Positions 26,411-35,498 of a DNA stretch of 64,000 nucleotides are shown here, piece after piece; position 1 is the stretch's first letter; each line of letters begins with the position of its first letter. This stretch comes from Roseivirga sp. GTDB lineage: Bacteria > Bacteroidota > Bacteroidia > Cytophagales > Cyclobacteriaceae. Below the pieces are notes generated by a model. The model was given only the letters and a program-made list of their open reading frames with translations. It had not been told where the DNA came from and did not search any database. The DNA lies in assembly GCA_018402485.1 (NCBI GenBank), contig JAGYIY010000001.1, positions 838,001-902,000 of the forward strand, read 5' to 3'. A program made the translations under genes and the position numbers.

Positions 26411-26448
26411 ATATTATAAGAAGGAAAGGTTTATCAAAAACTAATTCC

Positions 26449-26456
26449 TATATTTG
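26449..26456 (+). promoter_or_regulatory. -7 promoter box of rplS
   Basis: Perfect TATATTTG, 38 nt before the rplS ATG, so L19 can be made separately from S16-RimM-TrmD. The leader contains TTTTGCAAAA, which can fold only weakly. Confidence 0.6.
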
Positions 26457-26494
26457 CAGTCCGTTTTGCAAAAACAGCTTTAGAAGACATTACC

Positions 26495-26854
26495 ATGAGC
26501 GATTTAATTAAATTTATAGAGGAAGAAGATAGCGCAAGAAGAGCCAATATGCCCTCTTTCAATGCTGGAGATACTGTTAACGTCCACGTAAAAATCCGTG
26601 AGGGTAACAAAGAAAGAATCCAGCAGTTCCAAGGAACTGTTATTCAACGTAAAAACTCAGGTTCCAATGGCGAAACTTTTACAGTTCGTAAAATCTCTGG
26701 AGGTATAGGTGTAGAAAGAATTTTTCCTTTACTTTCACCTAACATTGACAAAATTGATGTAGTGAGAAGAGGTAAAGTAAGAAGAGCTAAGTTGTTCTAC
26801 ATGAGGGGACGACAAGGCAAGGCCGCTCGAATCAAAGAGCGTTTGGCCAGATAG
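26495..26854 (+). CDS. rplS: ribosomal protein L19
   Basis: Large-subunit protein at the 30S/50S interface. 119 residues, normal length. Family motifs: [29 protein letters not shown], then [19 protein letters not shown] and [24 protein letters not shown]. Last gene of the S16-RimM-TrmD-L19 block; a strong terminator follows. Confidence 0.98.
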   Translation: MSDLIKFIEEEDSARRANMPSFNAGDTVNVHVKIREGNKERIQQFQGTVIQRKNSGSNGETFTVRKISGGIGVERIFPLLSPNIDKIDVVRRGKVRRAKLFYMRGRQGKAARIKERLAR

Positions 26855-26879
26855 TCAGCTGCTTACTTAAAAAAACTAG

Positions 26880-26901
26880 AGCCCCATTTGGGGCTTTTTT
26901 T
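26880..26901 (+). terminator. intrinsic terminator after rplS
   Basis: AGCCCC-ATTT-GGGGCT hairpin followed by seven T; a perfect 6-bp GC-rich stem. Confidence 0.92.
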
Positions 26902-26933
26902 ATGTATTATATTTTACTAATTTAATGTTTTAT

Positions 26934-26941
26934 TAAGTTTG
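26934..26941 (+). promoter_or_regulatory. -7 promoter box of the barrel-like gene
   Basis: Perfect TAAGTTTG ending 6 nt before the ATG at 26948, again near-leaderless. It also overlaps the TTG the ORF track uses as a start, which argues for the ATG. Confidence 0.55.
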
Positions 26942-26947
26942 GTAAAT

Positions 26948-27388
26948 ATGAAGAGGATAAGTAAGCTAAGAATTTTATTGGTATTGGTTTTATTAATTTC
27001 CTTTTCACACTGCTCCAAAGCTCAGATTGGTTTTTCATATCTTCATTCAGAGGTAATTTCTAGTTTTGGTATTAGCACTAATCCTGAAAAAAGAATTTGG
27101 GCTGAGGTAAGGTTAGGTTTGAATTTGAACTGGTCTGATGCTTCTCCCGAGTTAATAGGTTTTTACAATCTGGTAAGACGTGATGATTTTGATTTCTTTT
27201 TGGGAGCTGGAGCACGATTCAATGCTTTTGAAGGAGTGATTATTCCGGCCTTTGGTTTTCAAATTAGACCCATTGATTCAAAACCAAACCTAGCTATTCA
27301 TACGGAAGGGATGTATGTAATTGGAGAATCGGCTGAAATATTTAGGGGTTCAATTGGCCTCAGATATTACCTCAGAAAAAGGAAATAA
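26948..27388 (+). CDS. small outer-membrane barrel-like exported protein
   Basis: 146 residues from ATG 26948. Signal peptide (KLRILLVLVLLISFSHCSKAQ) that could be cut after AQ; a Cys is present but the lipobox is poor. The mature part has alternating aromatic/hydrophobic strands (AEVRLGLNLNWSDAS, FDFFLGAGARFNAF, GSIGLRYYLRKRK) like small beta-barrel or PorT-family-like proteins. No specific family recognised. It stands alone between the rplS terminator and dapF. Confidence 0.65.
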   Translation: MKRISKLRILLVLVLLISFSHCSKAQIGFSYLHSEVISSFGISTNPEKRIWAEVRLGLNLNWSDASPELIGFYNLVRRDDFDFFLGAGARFNAFEGVIIPAFGFQIRPIDSKPNLAIHTEGMYVIGESAEIFRGSIGLRYYLRKRK

Positions 27389-27464
27389 TTCTACCTAATG
27401 AGCCATTTTGTCACAACGTTTTTAAAAGGCTCGGTAATTGTTGTGTATGGTCAAAATAGAATCT

Positions 27465-28238
27465 ATGGCTACAGTTTCATTTCATAAATACCAAGGTACA
27501 GGGAATGACTTTGTCATCATTGACAACAGGCAACTGAGTATCGACCCAACCAATTTGAAATGGATTACTCAATTGTGTGATCGTAGGTTTGGTATTGGTG
27601 CTGATGGTCTGATTCTCATCCAAAATCATGCGCAAGCAGATTTCGAAATGGTTTATTTCAACCCGGACGGTAGCCAATCGCTTTGTGGTAATGGCAGCCG
27701 ATGTGCCGTGATGTTTGCACGTTCTTTAGGTATCATCACCAACCAAACGGTTTTTTATGCAATTGATGGGCTGCACAATGCTTTTATAGACAACGATCAG
27801 GTACATCTAAAAATGAATGATGTTACAGAGTGGCATATGGTAGAAAAGGATTATGTTTTGGATACGGGTTCGCCGCACTATTTGCGTTACGTAAAGTCAA
27901 CGGAAAGCGTTGATGTGGTTCAGGAAGGAAGAAGTGTAAGGAACCAAGATGCCTACCGTGATAAAGGTATTAACGTCAATTTTTTGGAACAAGTGAAGCC
28001 AAATGCATTGAAGATTCGTACCTATGAAAGAGGTGTAGAGGCAGAGACCCTCTCTTGCGGTACGGGATGTACTGCTGCTGCATTGTCATTGCATATGAAA
28101 AACGGGGTCGAAAAAGTGACACTATATACGCGAGGGGGCGACTTAAAGGTACATTTTACCAAAACCACAAAAGGCTTTGAAAATGTTTACCTCATAGGAC
28201 CGGCTAAGTTCGTTTTTAAAGGGGAAGTGGTTCTATAA
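27465..28238 (+). CDS. dapF: diaminopimelate epimerase
   Basis: Converts LL- to meso-diaminopimelate for lysine and peptidoglycan. 257 residues from the ATG at 27465 (MATVSFHKYQGTGNDFV); the track start at 27438 is a TTG and ATG 27447 is an alternative. The two catalytic cysteines are clear: Cys74 in LCGNGSRC and Cys198 in SCGTGC. FNPDGS and YERGVEAET substrate motifs are kept. It is transcribed in the same direction as secA but is 65 bp away and secA has its own -7 box. Confidence 0.95.
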   Translation: MATVSFHKYQGTGNDFVIIDNRQLSIDPTNLKWITQLCDRRFGIGADGLILIQNHAQADFEMVYFNPDGSQSLCGNGSRCAVMFARSLGIITNQTVFYAIDGLHNAFIDNDQVHLKMNDVTEWHMVEKDYVLDTGSPHYLRYVKSTESVDVVQEGRSVRNQDAYRDKGINVNFLEQVKPNALKIRTYERGVEAETLSCGTGCTAAALSLHMKNGVEKVTLYTRGGDLKVHFTKTTKGFENVYLIGPAKFVFKGEVVL

Positions 28239-28278
28239 AGATTTAAGACCTCTCCTTCCTTATTAGCAAACAAGCCAT

Positions 28279-28286
28279 TAACTTTA
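28279..28286 (+). promoter_or_regulatory. possible -7 promoter box of secA
   Basis: TAACTTTA, one base off TAnnTTTG, 17 nt before the secA ATG. No clear -33 TTG. Confidence 0.4.
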
Positions 28287-28303
28287 GCATTTAAAATTAA
28301 TAT

Positions 28304-31300
28304 ATGAGTATTCTTACTAAAGGGTTATCCAAACTTTTCGGTAGCAAGTCAGATCGCGATATCAAGGCAGCTATGCCTTATGTGGATAAGACCAACCAAG
28401 TTTATGAAATGCTGAAAGCCATCAGTGATGATGATCTACGCAATAAAACCGCAGAACTTAAGGATCGAATCAATCAAGCTTTACAGCAGATAGATCAGGA
28501 AATCACCGATCAACATCAACTCTTAGAAGATGAACCCAACCTCAGTTTACAAGACAAAGAGGCAGCTTTCAATAAAATCGATAGCCTGGAGGAACAACGC
28601 AATAAAGAGTTGGAAGAAGTACTCATGGATATTCTACCAGAGGCTTTTGCTGTGGTGAAAGAAACCGCAAGAAGATTTAAAGACAATGGAGGGCTTACCG
28701 TTACGGCTACCATGCTTGATAAGCAGCTGGCAGCTAACAAAAGCCACATAGAAATCAAAGGAGAGAAGGCCATATGGAAAAATGAGTGGGAGGCCGCCGG
28801 TACATTGACCAAATGGGAAATGCTACACTATGATGTGCAGCTTATAGGTGGAATCGTTTTACATGAAGGAAAGATTGCCGAAATGGCAACGGGAGAAGGA
28901 AAAACCCTTGTAGCTACCTTGCCGGCTTACCTCAATGCCCTTGCAGGTAGAGGTGTTCATGTGGTAACGGTAAATAACTACCTAGCCAAAAGAGACTCGG
29001 AGTGGATGGCTCCCTTGTTTCAATTTCATGGTCTTACCATTGATTGTATTGATAATTACTCACCCAATTCTGAGGAAAGAAGACAAGCCTACACTTGCGA
29101 CATTATTTATGGTACAAACAATGAATTTGGTTTCGATTACCTTCGAGATAACATGGCTCGGGAGGAGAAAGAACTGGTTCAGCGCAAGCACCATTTTGCC
29201 ATGGTCGATGAGGTAGATTCAGTATTGATTGATGAAGCCCGAACACCATTAATCATTTCAGGGCCTGTTCCGAAAGGAGATGAACACGAGTTTTACGAAC
29301 TTAAACCTAGAATTCAAAAATTAGTTGATGCGCAGCGTAAACTTTGTAGTCAATATTTGAATGAGGCCAAAAAACTCATCAAAGAAGGAAATGAAGAAGA
29401 TGGTGGCCTAGCTCTTTTTCGTGCCTTTCGCGGGCTTCCAAAATACAAGCCTTTGATCAAATACCTCAGCGAGACAGGCATGAAAATGGTGATGCAAAAA
29501 ACAGAAAATTTCTATTTGCAAGACAATCAGAAAAACATGCCTTTGGCTGATGAACCCCTTTATTTCACCATTGACGAAAAAACCAATGCTGTAAACTTAA
29601 CAGAGAAGGGTACAGAGTTAATTACAGGCGAAGGAGAAGATCAAAACTTTTTTATCCTTACCGACATAGGCGAGGTGGTTGCCAAGCTAGAAAAAGACGA
29701 AGGCCTCTCAGACGAGGAAAAGCTGAAGCAAAAGGAAGAAGCCATTAAAGACTATAGCGTAAAGGCACAGCGTATTCATACTGTAAACCAGTTGCTAAAA
29801 GCCTATACCATGTTTGAGCGCGACACAGAGTACATCATCGAAAACAATAAGGTCAAAATTGTTGATGAACAGACTGGCCGTGTTATGGATGGAAGAAGGT
29901 ACTCAGATGGCTTGCATCAAGCCATAGAAGCAAAGGAAAATGTGAAGGTCGAAGATGCCACACAAACCTATGCTACCATTACCTTACAGAACTATTTCCG
30001 AATGTATCACAAGCTGGCAGGGATGACCGGTACTGCAGAAACAGAAGCTGGAGAGTTTTGGGAGATATACAAGTTAGATACTGTTGTGATTCCAACCAAC
30101 CGCCCCATACAGCGCGACGATCGTCAGGATATGGTTTATAAAACCGTCAGAGAAAAGTTCAATGCGGTGGTAGATGAAATTATTAGATTGACAGAGGAAG
30201 GTAGGCCTGTACTTGTGGGTACTACTTCAGTAGAAATTTCAGAAGTGCTCAGCCGAATGTTGCACCTCAAAAAAATCAATCATCAGGTATTGAATGCCAA
30301 GCAGCATGCTAAAGAGGCCGATGTAGTGGCAGAGGCTGGTAAACCAGGCACGGTAACCATTGCCACCAATATGGCTGGTAGAGGAACAGACATTAAGCTA
30401 CACCCCGACTCCAAAGCTGCCGGCGGGTTAGCCATCGTTGGTACAGAAAGGCATGAGTCTAGGCGTGTAGACCGACAGTTGCGAGGTCGTGCAGGGAGAC
30501 AAGGAGACCCTGGATCATCTCAGTTTTTTGTTTCACTAGAAGACAACCTGATGAGACTCTTTGGCTCTGATCGTGTGGCAAAATTAATGGATAGAATGGG
30601 TCTGAAAGAAGGTGAAATGATTCAACACTCCATGATTACAAAGTCCATTGAACGTGCACAACGAAAGGTAGAAGAAAACAACTTTGGCGTACGTAAACGT
30701 TTGTTAGAGTATGATGATGTAATGAATCAGCAGCGCCAAGTGATTTACGATAGAAGACGCAATGCCCTGATGGGGGAAAGATTGCAGCTCGATATTCTCA
30801 ATATGATCTATGATACTTGTGAGGAGATTGTCGAAAACACCAAAAGTGGTGAGGATTTTGATGCTTTTAAATTGAGCACCATTAGCGTATTAGGATATGA
30901 TTCAGGAATAACCGAAGATCAGTTTAGAACATCTGACACCAATAAATTGACCAACGATTTATATGAGGACACACTGAACAATTACAATACGAAAAATAAA
31001 AATATTGCTAATAGTACCCTGCCCTTATTGAAGCATGTCAAGAAAGAAAGAGGCGCTACGGTAGAAAACATATTACTTCCTTTTACAGATGGTAAAAGAC
31101 AAACGGGTGTTGTTGTTAATTTGGACAAATCCATTGAATCTGAAAATACTGAATTGATTAAGGCCATGGAGAAATCAATTACCCTAGGTGTGATTGATAT
31201 GACTTGGAAGGAACATTTGAGAGAGATGGACGATTTAAAGCAGTCTGTCCAAAATGCGGTTTATGAGCAAAAGGATCCATTATTGATTTATAAGTTTGAG

Positions 31301-31657
31301 GCTTTTGAAATGTTCAAACGCTTTTTAACCAGGGTAAATGAAGAAACCATCTCGTTCTTGACGAAATCTTACATACCAAGTGAAGATCCCAGTCGAGTGC
31401 GTGAAGCCACGCAAAGCAAAGGTAAGCAGAGCTACAATGAATCTAAGGCAGAATCTCAAAGTGCTTTGGCAGGTAGACAAGATACCAGGAATAGACCGCC
31501 TGCCGAAAAAGTAGCTCCCATCAAATCAGAAAAAATTCATGGTAGAAACGACCGTGTTTCAGTGCAATATGCAGATGGTACAATCAAGAAAGATGTGAAA
31601 TTCAAACATGTGGAAGAAGATGTTTTGAGCAATAAATGTGTTGTGATCGATGATTAA
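28304..31657 (+). CDS. secA: preprotein translocase ATPase SecA, Bacteroidota type
   Basis: Drives Sec export at the inner membrane. 1117 residues versus about 900 in E. coli. Walker A MATGEGKTLVA, Walker B region AMVDEVDSVLIDEARTPL, NBD2 TNMAGRGTDIKL and RQLRGRAGRQGDPG. A large insertion follows the first nucleotide-binding part (from about RIQKLVDAQRKLCSQYL to FFILTDIGEV, roughly residues 335-455). The C-terminal CxCx8CH zinc tail is absent; instead the protein ends with a conserved-looking GRNDRVSVQYADGTIKKDVKFK module. Overlaps the next gene by 8 bp. Confidence 0.97.
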   Translation: MSILTKGLSKLFGSKSDRDIKAAMPYVDKTNQVYEMLKAISDDDLRNKTAELKDRINQALQQIDQEITDQHQLLEDEPNLSLQDKEAAFNKIDSLEEQRNKELEEVLMDILPEAFAVVKETARRFKDNGGLTVTATMLDKQLAANKSHIEIKGEKAIWKNEWEAAGTLTKWEMLHYDVQLIGGIVLHEGKIAEMATGEGKTLVATLPAYLNALAGRGVHVVTVNNYLAKRDSEWMAPLFQFHGLTIDCIDNYSPNSEERRQAYTCDIIYGTNNEFGFDYLRDNMAREEKELVQRKHHFAMVDEVDSVLIDEARTPLIISGPVPKGDEHEFYELKPRIQKLVDAQRKLCSQYLNEAKKLIKEGNEEDGGLALFRAFRGLPKYKPLIKYLSETGMKMVMQKTENFYLQDNQKNMPLADEPLYFTIDEKTNAVNLTEKGTELITGEGEDQNFFILTDIGEVVAKLEKDEGLSDEEKLKQKEEAIKDYSVKAQRIHTVNQLLKAYTMFERDTEYIIENNKVKIVDEQTGRVMDGRRYSDGLHQAIEAKENVKVEDATQTYATITLQNYFRMYHKLAGMTGTAETEAGEFWEIYKLDTVVIPTNRPIQRDDRQDMVYKTVREKFNAVVDEIIRLTEEGRPVLVGTTSVEISEVLSRMLHLKKINHQVLNAKQHAKEADVVAEAGKPGTVTIATNMAGRGTDIKLHPDSKAAGGLAIVGTERHESRRVDRQLRGRAGRQGDPGSSQFFVSLEDNLMRLFGSDRVAKLMDRMGLKEGEMIQHSMITKSIERAQRKVEENNFGVRKRLLEYDDVMNQQRQVIYDRRRNALMGERLQLDILNMIYDTCEEIVENTKSGEDFDAFKLSTISVLGYDSGITEDQFRTSDTNKLTNDLYEDTLNNYNTKNKNIANSTLPLLKHVKKERGATVENILLPFTDGKRQTGVVVNLDKSIESENTELIKAMEKSITLGVIDMTWKEHLREMDDLKQSVQNAVYEQKDPLLIYKFEAFEMFKRFLTRVNEETISFLTKSYIPSEDPSRVREATQSKGKQSYNESKAESQSALAGRQDTRNRPPAEKVAPIKSEKIHGRNDRVSVQYADGTIKKDVKFKHVEEDVLSNKCVVIDD

Positions 31658-32171
31658 AATCAAAACCATAACTGTCATTTGTTTTTTCTTTTTGCTTGCT
31701 GCGTGTACCAAACCACCCGTTACAAGTCAAAAAGAAACAGTAGATTATCAATGGTCGGACGACTTGAGTAGGTACCGACCCAAAACCCAATGGGAGAAGC
31801 CTTCTGAGCCAGAGATAACTGAAACCATTGCCAATCAACCTTTATCTTCGGAAAGGAATAGGTCTGATGCGCTTAACGGTGTATTGGACAGCATCATTGT
31901 ACGTAATGATAGCATCCGTATGTATGAGGGATATACCCTGTTGGTGTATTCCGGCAATAATGAAATTGAGGCAGGAAGAGTAAGAAATAGCCTTTATGAT
32001 TTGGTGCCAGAATATAAGGCTATTCTAAGTTACAAACTTCCTACTTACTTTGTAAAGGTGGGTGTTTTTCTCCAGCAAATAGAAGCACAACCTTTGTACA
32101 GGCGTATGAGAAAGGTTTATCCAACCGCAACCATTGTTCCAGAGCTTTTCCCCCTAGTTGAGGACCAATGA
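31650..32171 (+). CDS. lipoprotein with SPOR-like domain
   Basis: 173 residues. Lipoprotein signal with lipobox LLAAC (Cys about 19), a Pro/Glu-rich linker, then about 80 residues that look like a SPOR fold (YTLLVYSGNNEIEAGRVRNSL, TYFVKVGVF, LYRRMRKVYPTATIV). SPOR domains bind denuded peptidoglycan at division sites or help wall enzymes. Start overlaps secA by 8 bp; the end overlaps the M20 gene by 4 bp, giving a secA-lipoprotein-amidohydrolase unit. Confidence 0.75.
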   Translation: MIKIKTITVICFFFLLAACTKPPVTSQKETVDYQWSDDLSRYRPKTQWEKPSEPEITETIANQPLSSERNRSDALNGVLDSIIVRNDSIRMYEGYTLLVYSGNNEIEAGRVRNSLYDLVPEYKAILSYKLPTYFVKVGVFLQQIEAQPLYRRMRKVYPTATIVPELFPLVEDQ

Positions 32172-33367
32172 TTTCTGTTGATTCCATAAAACAAAGAGCT
32201 CAGGAGCTTGCAGATACTTTCATTAATATACGAAGGCATTTGCATCAGCACCCAGAGCTTTCTTATCAAGAGTTTGAAACAGTAAAATTCGTCCAACGGC
32301 AATTAGAACTACTAGGTATCCAAAACAGCATCTCCAAAGCAGAAACGGGCTTAGTGGCAATCATTGAGGGTAAAAACCCAGACAAAAAAACAATTGCCTT
32401 GAGAGCGGACATGGACGCACTCCCCATTCAAGAAGAAAATAATGTTTCTTACCGATCTAAAAAAGAAGGAATTATGCATGCTTGTGGCCACGATGTGCAT
32501 ACAGCATGTGTTTTAGGAGCTGCGAAATTACTGGTAGACTTGAAGGATGAATGGGAGGGTACGGTAAAGCTCATTTTTCAGCCCGGTGAAGAGAAAAACC
32601 CAGGGGGTGCTTCCCTAATGATTGCTGATGGAGTTCTTTCTAATCCTGCACCTGCTCAAATATTTGGACAGCATGTCATGCCTTTTATACCTACAGGAAA
32701 AGTCGGTTTTCGTCAGGGAAAGTATATGGCAAGTGCTGATGAGGTTTATCTTACCGTTAAAGGTGTAAGCGGACATGCCGCATTGCCTGATCGTACTGTT
32801 GATCCTATTGTCATTGCCTCTCACATCATTACCGCACTGCAGCAGGTGGTAAGCCGCAAAGCTGATCCCCGTAAACCAACAGTTCTGACCTTTGGTAGCA
32901 TCCATGGTGGACATGCGCAAAATGTGATACCCTCCGAAGTTAAAATTTCTGGTACATTTCGCGCCTTAGATGAAAAATGGAGGTTTGAAGCACATCAGCA
33001 TATCAAAGATATGGCCGAAGGTATTGCCAAGGGCATGGGAGGAAGTTGCAGTGTAAACATAGATGTAGGATACCCCTATTTAAATAATGATGAATCAACT
33101 ACATTTCGTGCTCAAAAGGCAGCAGAAATCTATTTAGGAGAAGAGAATGTGCAGGAACTAGACCTTTGGATGGGCGCAGAGGATTTTGCCTACTATAGCC
33201 ATGAAATTCCTGCTTGCTTTTATAGATTGGGTACAGGCAACGCAGAAAAAGACACAGAAAGAGGAGTTCATACCCCACTGTTTAATGTAGATGAAGATGC
33301 TATTGCCATAGGAATGGGGTTGATGGCTTGGCTAGCCATCAATGAGTTGACTCATAGCGAATCATAG
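32168..33367 (+). CDS. M20D family amidohydrolase (N-acyl amino acid/hippurate hydrolase-like)
   Basis: 399 residues, cytoplasmic dizinc/dimanganese hydrolase removing acyl groups from amino acids. Starts with the usual IRRHLHQHPELSYQEFET; metal-binding HACGHDVHTACVLGAAKLL, FQPGEEKNPGGASLM, and the dimerisation domain SGHAALPDRTVDPI. The C-terminal EDFAYY motif is present. Overlaps the lipoprotein gene by 4 bp and converges with the Na/Pi gene with a 29-bp overlap. Confidence 0.92.
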   Translation: MISVDSIKQRAQELADTFINIRRHLHQHPELSYQEFETVKFVQRQLELLGIQNSISKAETGLVAIIEGKNPDKKTIALRADMDALPIQEENNVSYRSKKEGIMHACGHDVHTACVLGAAKLLVDLKDEWEGTVKLIFQPGEEKNPGGASLMIADGVLSNPAPAQIFGQHVMPFIPTGKVGFRQGKYMASADEVYLTVKGVSGHAALPDRTVDPIVIASHIITALQQVVSRKADPRKPTVLTFGSIHGGHAQNVIPSEVKISGTFRALDEKWRFEAHQHIKDMAEGIAKGMGGSCSVNIDVGYPYLNNDESTTFRAQKAAEIYLGEENVQELDLWMGAEDFAYYSHEIPACFYRLGTGNAEKDTERGVHTPLFNVDEDAIAIGMGLMAWLAINELTHSES

Positions 33368-34547
33368 GTTTTTCTTCTTCGACAATAATGATTGCAGAAC
33401 TAGTATGATCATCCAAAGTATTCGTTTCAATTGCGTTTGATTCCTTATTGTTTTGCTGACCAATATAGATTAAAGTGAAGGGTAGAAGAAAAAATGTGAA
33501 AAGTACATAAGAAAAACCAATTACCCGTGAATCTAGCGTTAAAACACCAAATTTATAAGCCATCCACACAGGAATACGTCTGAGTACGGGCCATGGAAGA
33601 AAAATTAAAACGCCTATAAGGTTAAATATAAGGTGTACTAAGGCTAAACTAAGGGCTGCATCCGATTTATTAATGGCAGCTATAAGGGCTGTGATGGTTG
33701 TTCCAATGTTAGCTCCCATGATAAAAGGGAAAGCATGCTTGAGCTGAATTTTACTCGAAGCAACAAGTGGCACAATCAACGAACTCGTGATAGAGCTCGA
33801 CTGTACCCCAGATGTAATGACAATGCCCCATCCAAAAGATTTGAAAGGATTTGCAAAAATATAGCGTTGAAGTTTATCCTTTGAACTTCCGATAAGTCTA
33901 GTGTAAATCACGCGAGAGAGAATTTTCACAGAAATGTAAAGTAGCACAAGCGAAATGATTATAGCAAAGACATTATTGGGCAGCATTTCTGCAAAGAAAT
34001 TACTCGCCTTAGAAAAACCATAAGTGAAGTTTTGCCCCTCATTGGGAAGCTGACCATTTGATAAACCTGTAATCTGAATTAAGCCCTGGCTAAGTTTACT
34101 TAAAAAACCAAAATAGTATTCTAATGGAAAGACAATGACAGCTGTAACAATGTTAAAAAAGTCGTGAATGGTGGCACCGGAAATGGCTTTACGGAAAAGG
34201 TTTCGGTTACCAATAAACCCAAGGGCTACCAACGTACTTGTGAGAGTAGTGCCAATATTGGCTCCCAGAACAATGGGTACAGCACTTGTTAGAGGAAGCG
34301 CTCCAGATGCCACTATAGCCACTGTCATGGCGCTTACAATTGAGCTACTTTGCATGAGAGCAGTTGCTAAGAGGCCAATGAAAAAACCAATGAAGGGGTT
34401 CGAGTCTACAATCAGGGATCTCGCAGCATCTTGTCCCAATAAGCCCACCGAAACAGACATTAAGTCAATAGCTATCAAAAACAATGCGATGGAAAGCGCA
34501 AACTTAATGAAGGTGGGAGCCCATGTAAAGAGATTATATTTTTTCAT
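33339..34547 (-). CDS. Na+/phosphate cotransporter family protein
   Basis: PNaS-family membrane transporter, 402 residues from ATG 34547 (34565 also possible; both lie below the -7 box at 34601-34608, whereas the track start at 34619 would be upstream of it). The two inverted repeats are visible: QSSSIVSAM with VLGANIGTTLTSTL, and QSSSITSSL with IMGANIGTTITAL. No C-terminal PhoU-like domain, unlike long bacterial NptA/YjbB. Likely takes up phosphate with sodium. The C-terminus overlaps the M20 gene by 29 bp. Confidence 0.92.
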   Translation of the reverse strand: MKKYNLFTWAPTFIKFALSIALFLIAIDLMSVSVGLLGQDAARSLIVDSNPFIGFFIGLLATALMQSSSIVSAMTVAIVASGALPLTSAVPIVLGANIGTTLTSTLVALGFIGNRNLFRKAISGATIHDFFNIVTAVIVFPLEYYFGFLSKLSQGLIQITGLSNGQLPNEGQNFTYGFSKASNFFAEMLPNNVFAIIISLVLLYISVKILSRVIYTRLIGSSKDKLQRYIFANPFKSFGWGIVITSGVQSSSITSSLIVPLVASSKIQLKHAFPFIMGANIGTTITALIAAINKSDAALSLALVHLIFNLIGVLIFLPWPVLRRIPVWMAYKFGVLTLDSRVIGFSYVLFTFFLLPFTLIYIGQQNNKESNAIETNTLDDHTSSAIIIVEEEKPMIRYESTH

Positions 34548-34600
34548 CAGGGCATGGGTTTCCATACATGGTATAGGGTAGTTTGAGGGTACTAAACAGG

Positions 34601-34608
34601 CAAAAGTA
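34601..34608 (-). promoter_or_regulatory. -7 promoter box of the Na/Pi cotransporter gene
   Basis: On the minus strand TACTTTTG, a perfect TAnnTTTG; predicted start near 34597, ruling out the longer ORF-track start. Confidence 0.6.
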
Positions 34609-34795
34609 GTATAAACCAACCCGATCCTAGATGCAAACGTGTAAAGTATATGTTAATTAATTACGGCTAATGTATAGATTGCTTAACATTTACCTCTTCA
34701 AAGATCACCCTGTTTACAGGTTGCTTTTAAAGCATGTGACGACTGAAGCCAAAAAATCAATAGGTTCTTTTTATCTTGCATAAAATAAAAACACC

Positions 34796-35149
34796 TTGGG
34801 CAATATAGATTTAAGCAAATTAATCACTACGTTCACTGCATTCATTGAGACAAAGATTGCCTTGTTGAAATGGGATGCGCAGGAGGAGGTGCTTGTCTTT
34901 TTGAGTAAAACCATCATTTTATTCTTGGTTTTTTCTGTCATAAGCTTAGCCATCATCTTCTTCTCTGTAGCCCTGGCCATTGGTGTCAATTTTTGGATGG
35001 ACTCTGATTATTTAGGCTTTATGGTGGTAGCCGTATTATACTTATTGTTTGCCTTGCTCATTTTGTTAGTAAGAAAAAATTTAAAATTGAAAATCCAACG
35101 AACTCTTGGTCAGACCATTCGACAACAAAAAGCGGAGAAAAATGAATGA
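34796..35149 (+). CDS. holin-superfamily-III-like two-TM membrane protein, TTG start
   Basis: 117 residues: amphipathic N-terminus (SKLITTFTAFIETKIALLKWDAQEEV), two close hydrophobic helices (about 36-62 and 69-92), basic tail. The layout is that of YqjE/putative phage holin family 3 proteins of Gram-negative bacteria. The start must be TTG (34796): an in-frame TAA lies 15 bp upstream and the next ATG is in the middle of the protein. A TATCTTGC box at 34772-34779 is the likely -7 element. Overlaps the next gene by 8 bp. Confidence 0.75.
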   Translation: MGNIDLSKLITTFTAFIETKIALLKWDAQEEVLVFLSKTIILFLVFSVISLAIIFFSVALAIGVNFWMDSDYLGFMVVAVLYLLFALLILLVRKNLKLKIQRTLGQTIRQQKAEKNE

Positions 35150-35498
35150 GAGGGAAAAACTGGAAGCTTTAAATCAATCACTGCGCGATTCGCTGAGTCA
35201 CCAATTAAATGATGGAAAAGCGCAAACCATCGCATGGTTGAAAAAGTCCTTGGTTGTGGGGGGGTCTGCTTTGATTGTGTATGGTCTGGCCAAGGCCTTT
35301 ACATCGCCTATCGATAGCAAGTCGTCTAAAAAGAAAATAAAAAAAACAAATAATAGTAGCCAAAACGATGATCCTTTATACTTGGTGGAAAAAGTCAAGA
35401 ATGAGGCGATTGCGTGGTCCCTATCTATGGCTGCCGAAAGGTTAGAGGCCTTTTTAAACAAAATAGATAAGGAACATGAAGAGAAAAGTTCATCATAA
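35142..35498 (+). CDS. small membrane-associated protein, partner of the holin-like protein
   Basis: 118 residues from the ATG at 35142 (MNEREK; the track start at 35106 lies deep in the preceding gene). One short hydrophobic segment (about 37-52), Lys/Ser-rich linker, then an amphipathic helix rich in Ala/Glu. Resembles the YtxH/DUF-type companions of YqjE-like proteins in layout only. Overlaps GGGP synthase by 23 bp, so three small genes are closely coupled. Confidence 0.65.
   Translation: MNEREKLEALNQSLRDSLSHQLNDGKAQTIAWLKKSLVVGGSALIVYGLAKAFTSPIDSKSSKKKIKKTNNSSQNDDPLYLVEKVKNEAIAWSLSMAAERLEAFLNKIDKEHEEKSSS

Noticed and set aside
33322-33340. Hairpin GATGGCT-TGGCT-AGCCATC near the end of the M20 gene
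   Set aside because: Perfect stem but no T run on either strand; not called a terminator.
34168-34581. 137-residue plus-strand ORF inside the Na/Pi cotransporter gene
   Set aside because: Antisense shadow of a clearly recognised transporter.
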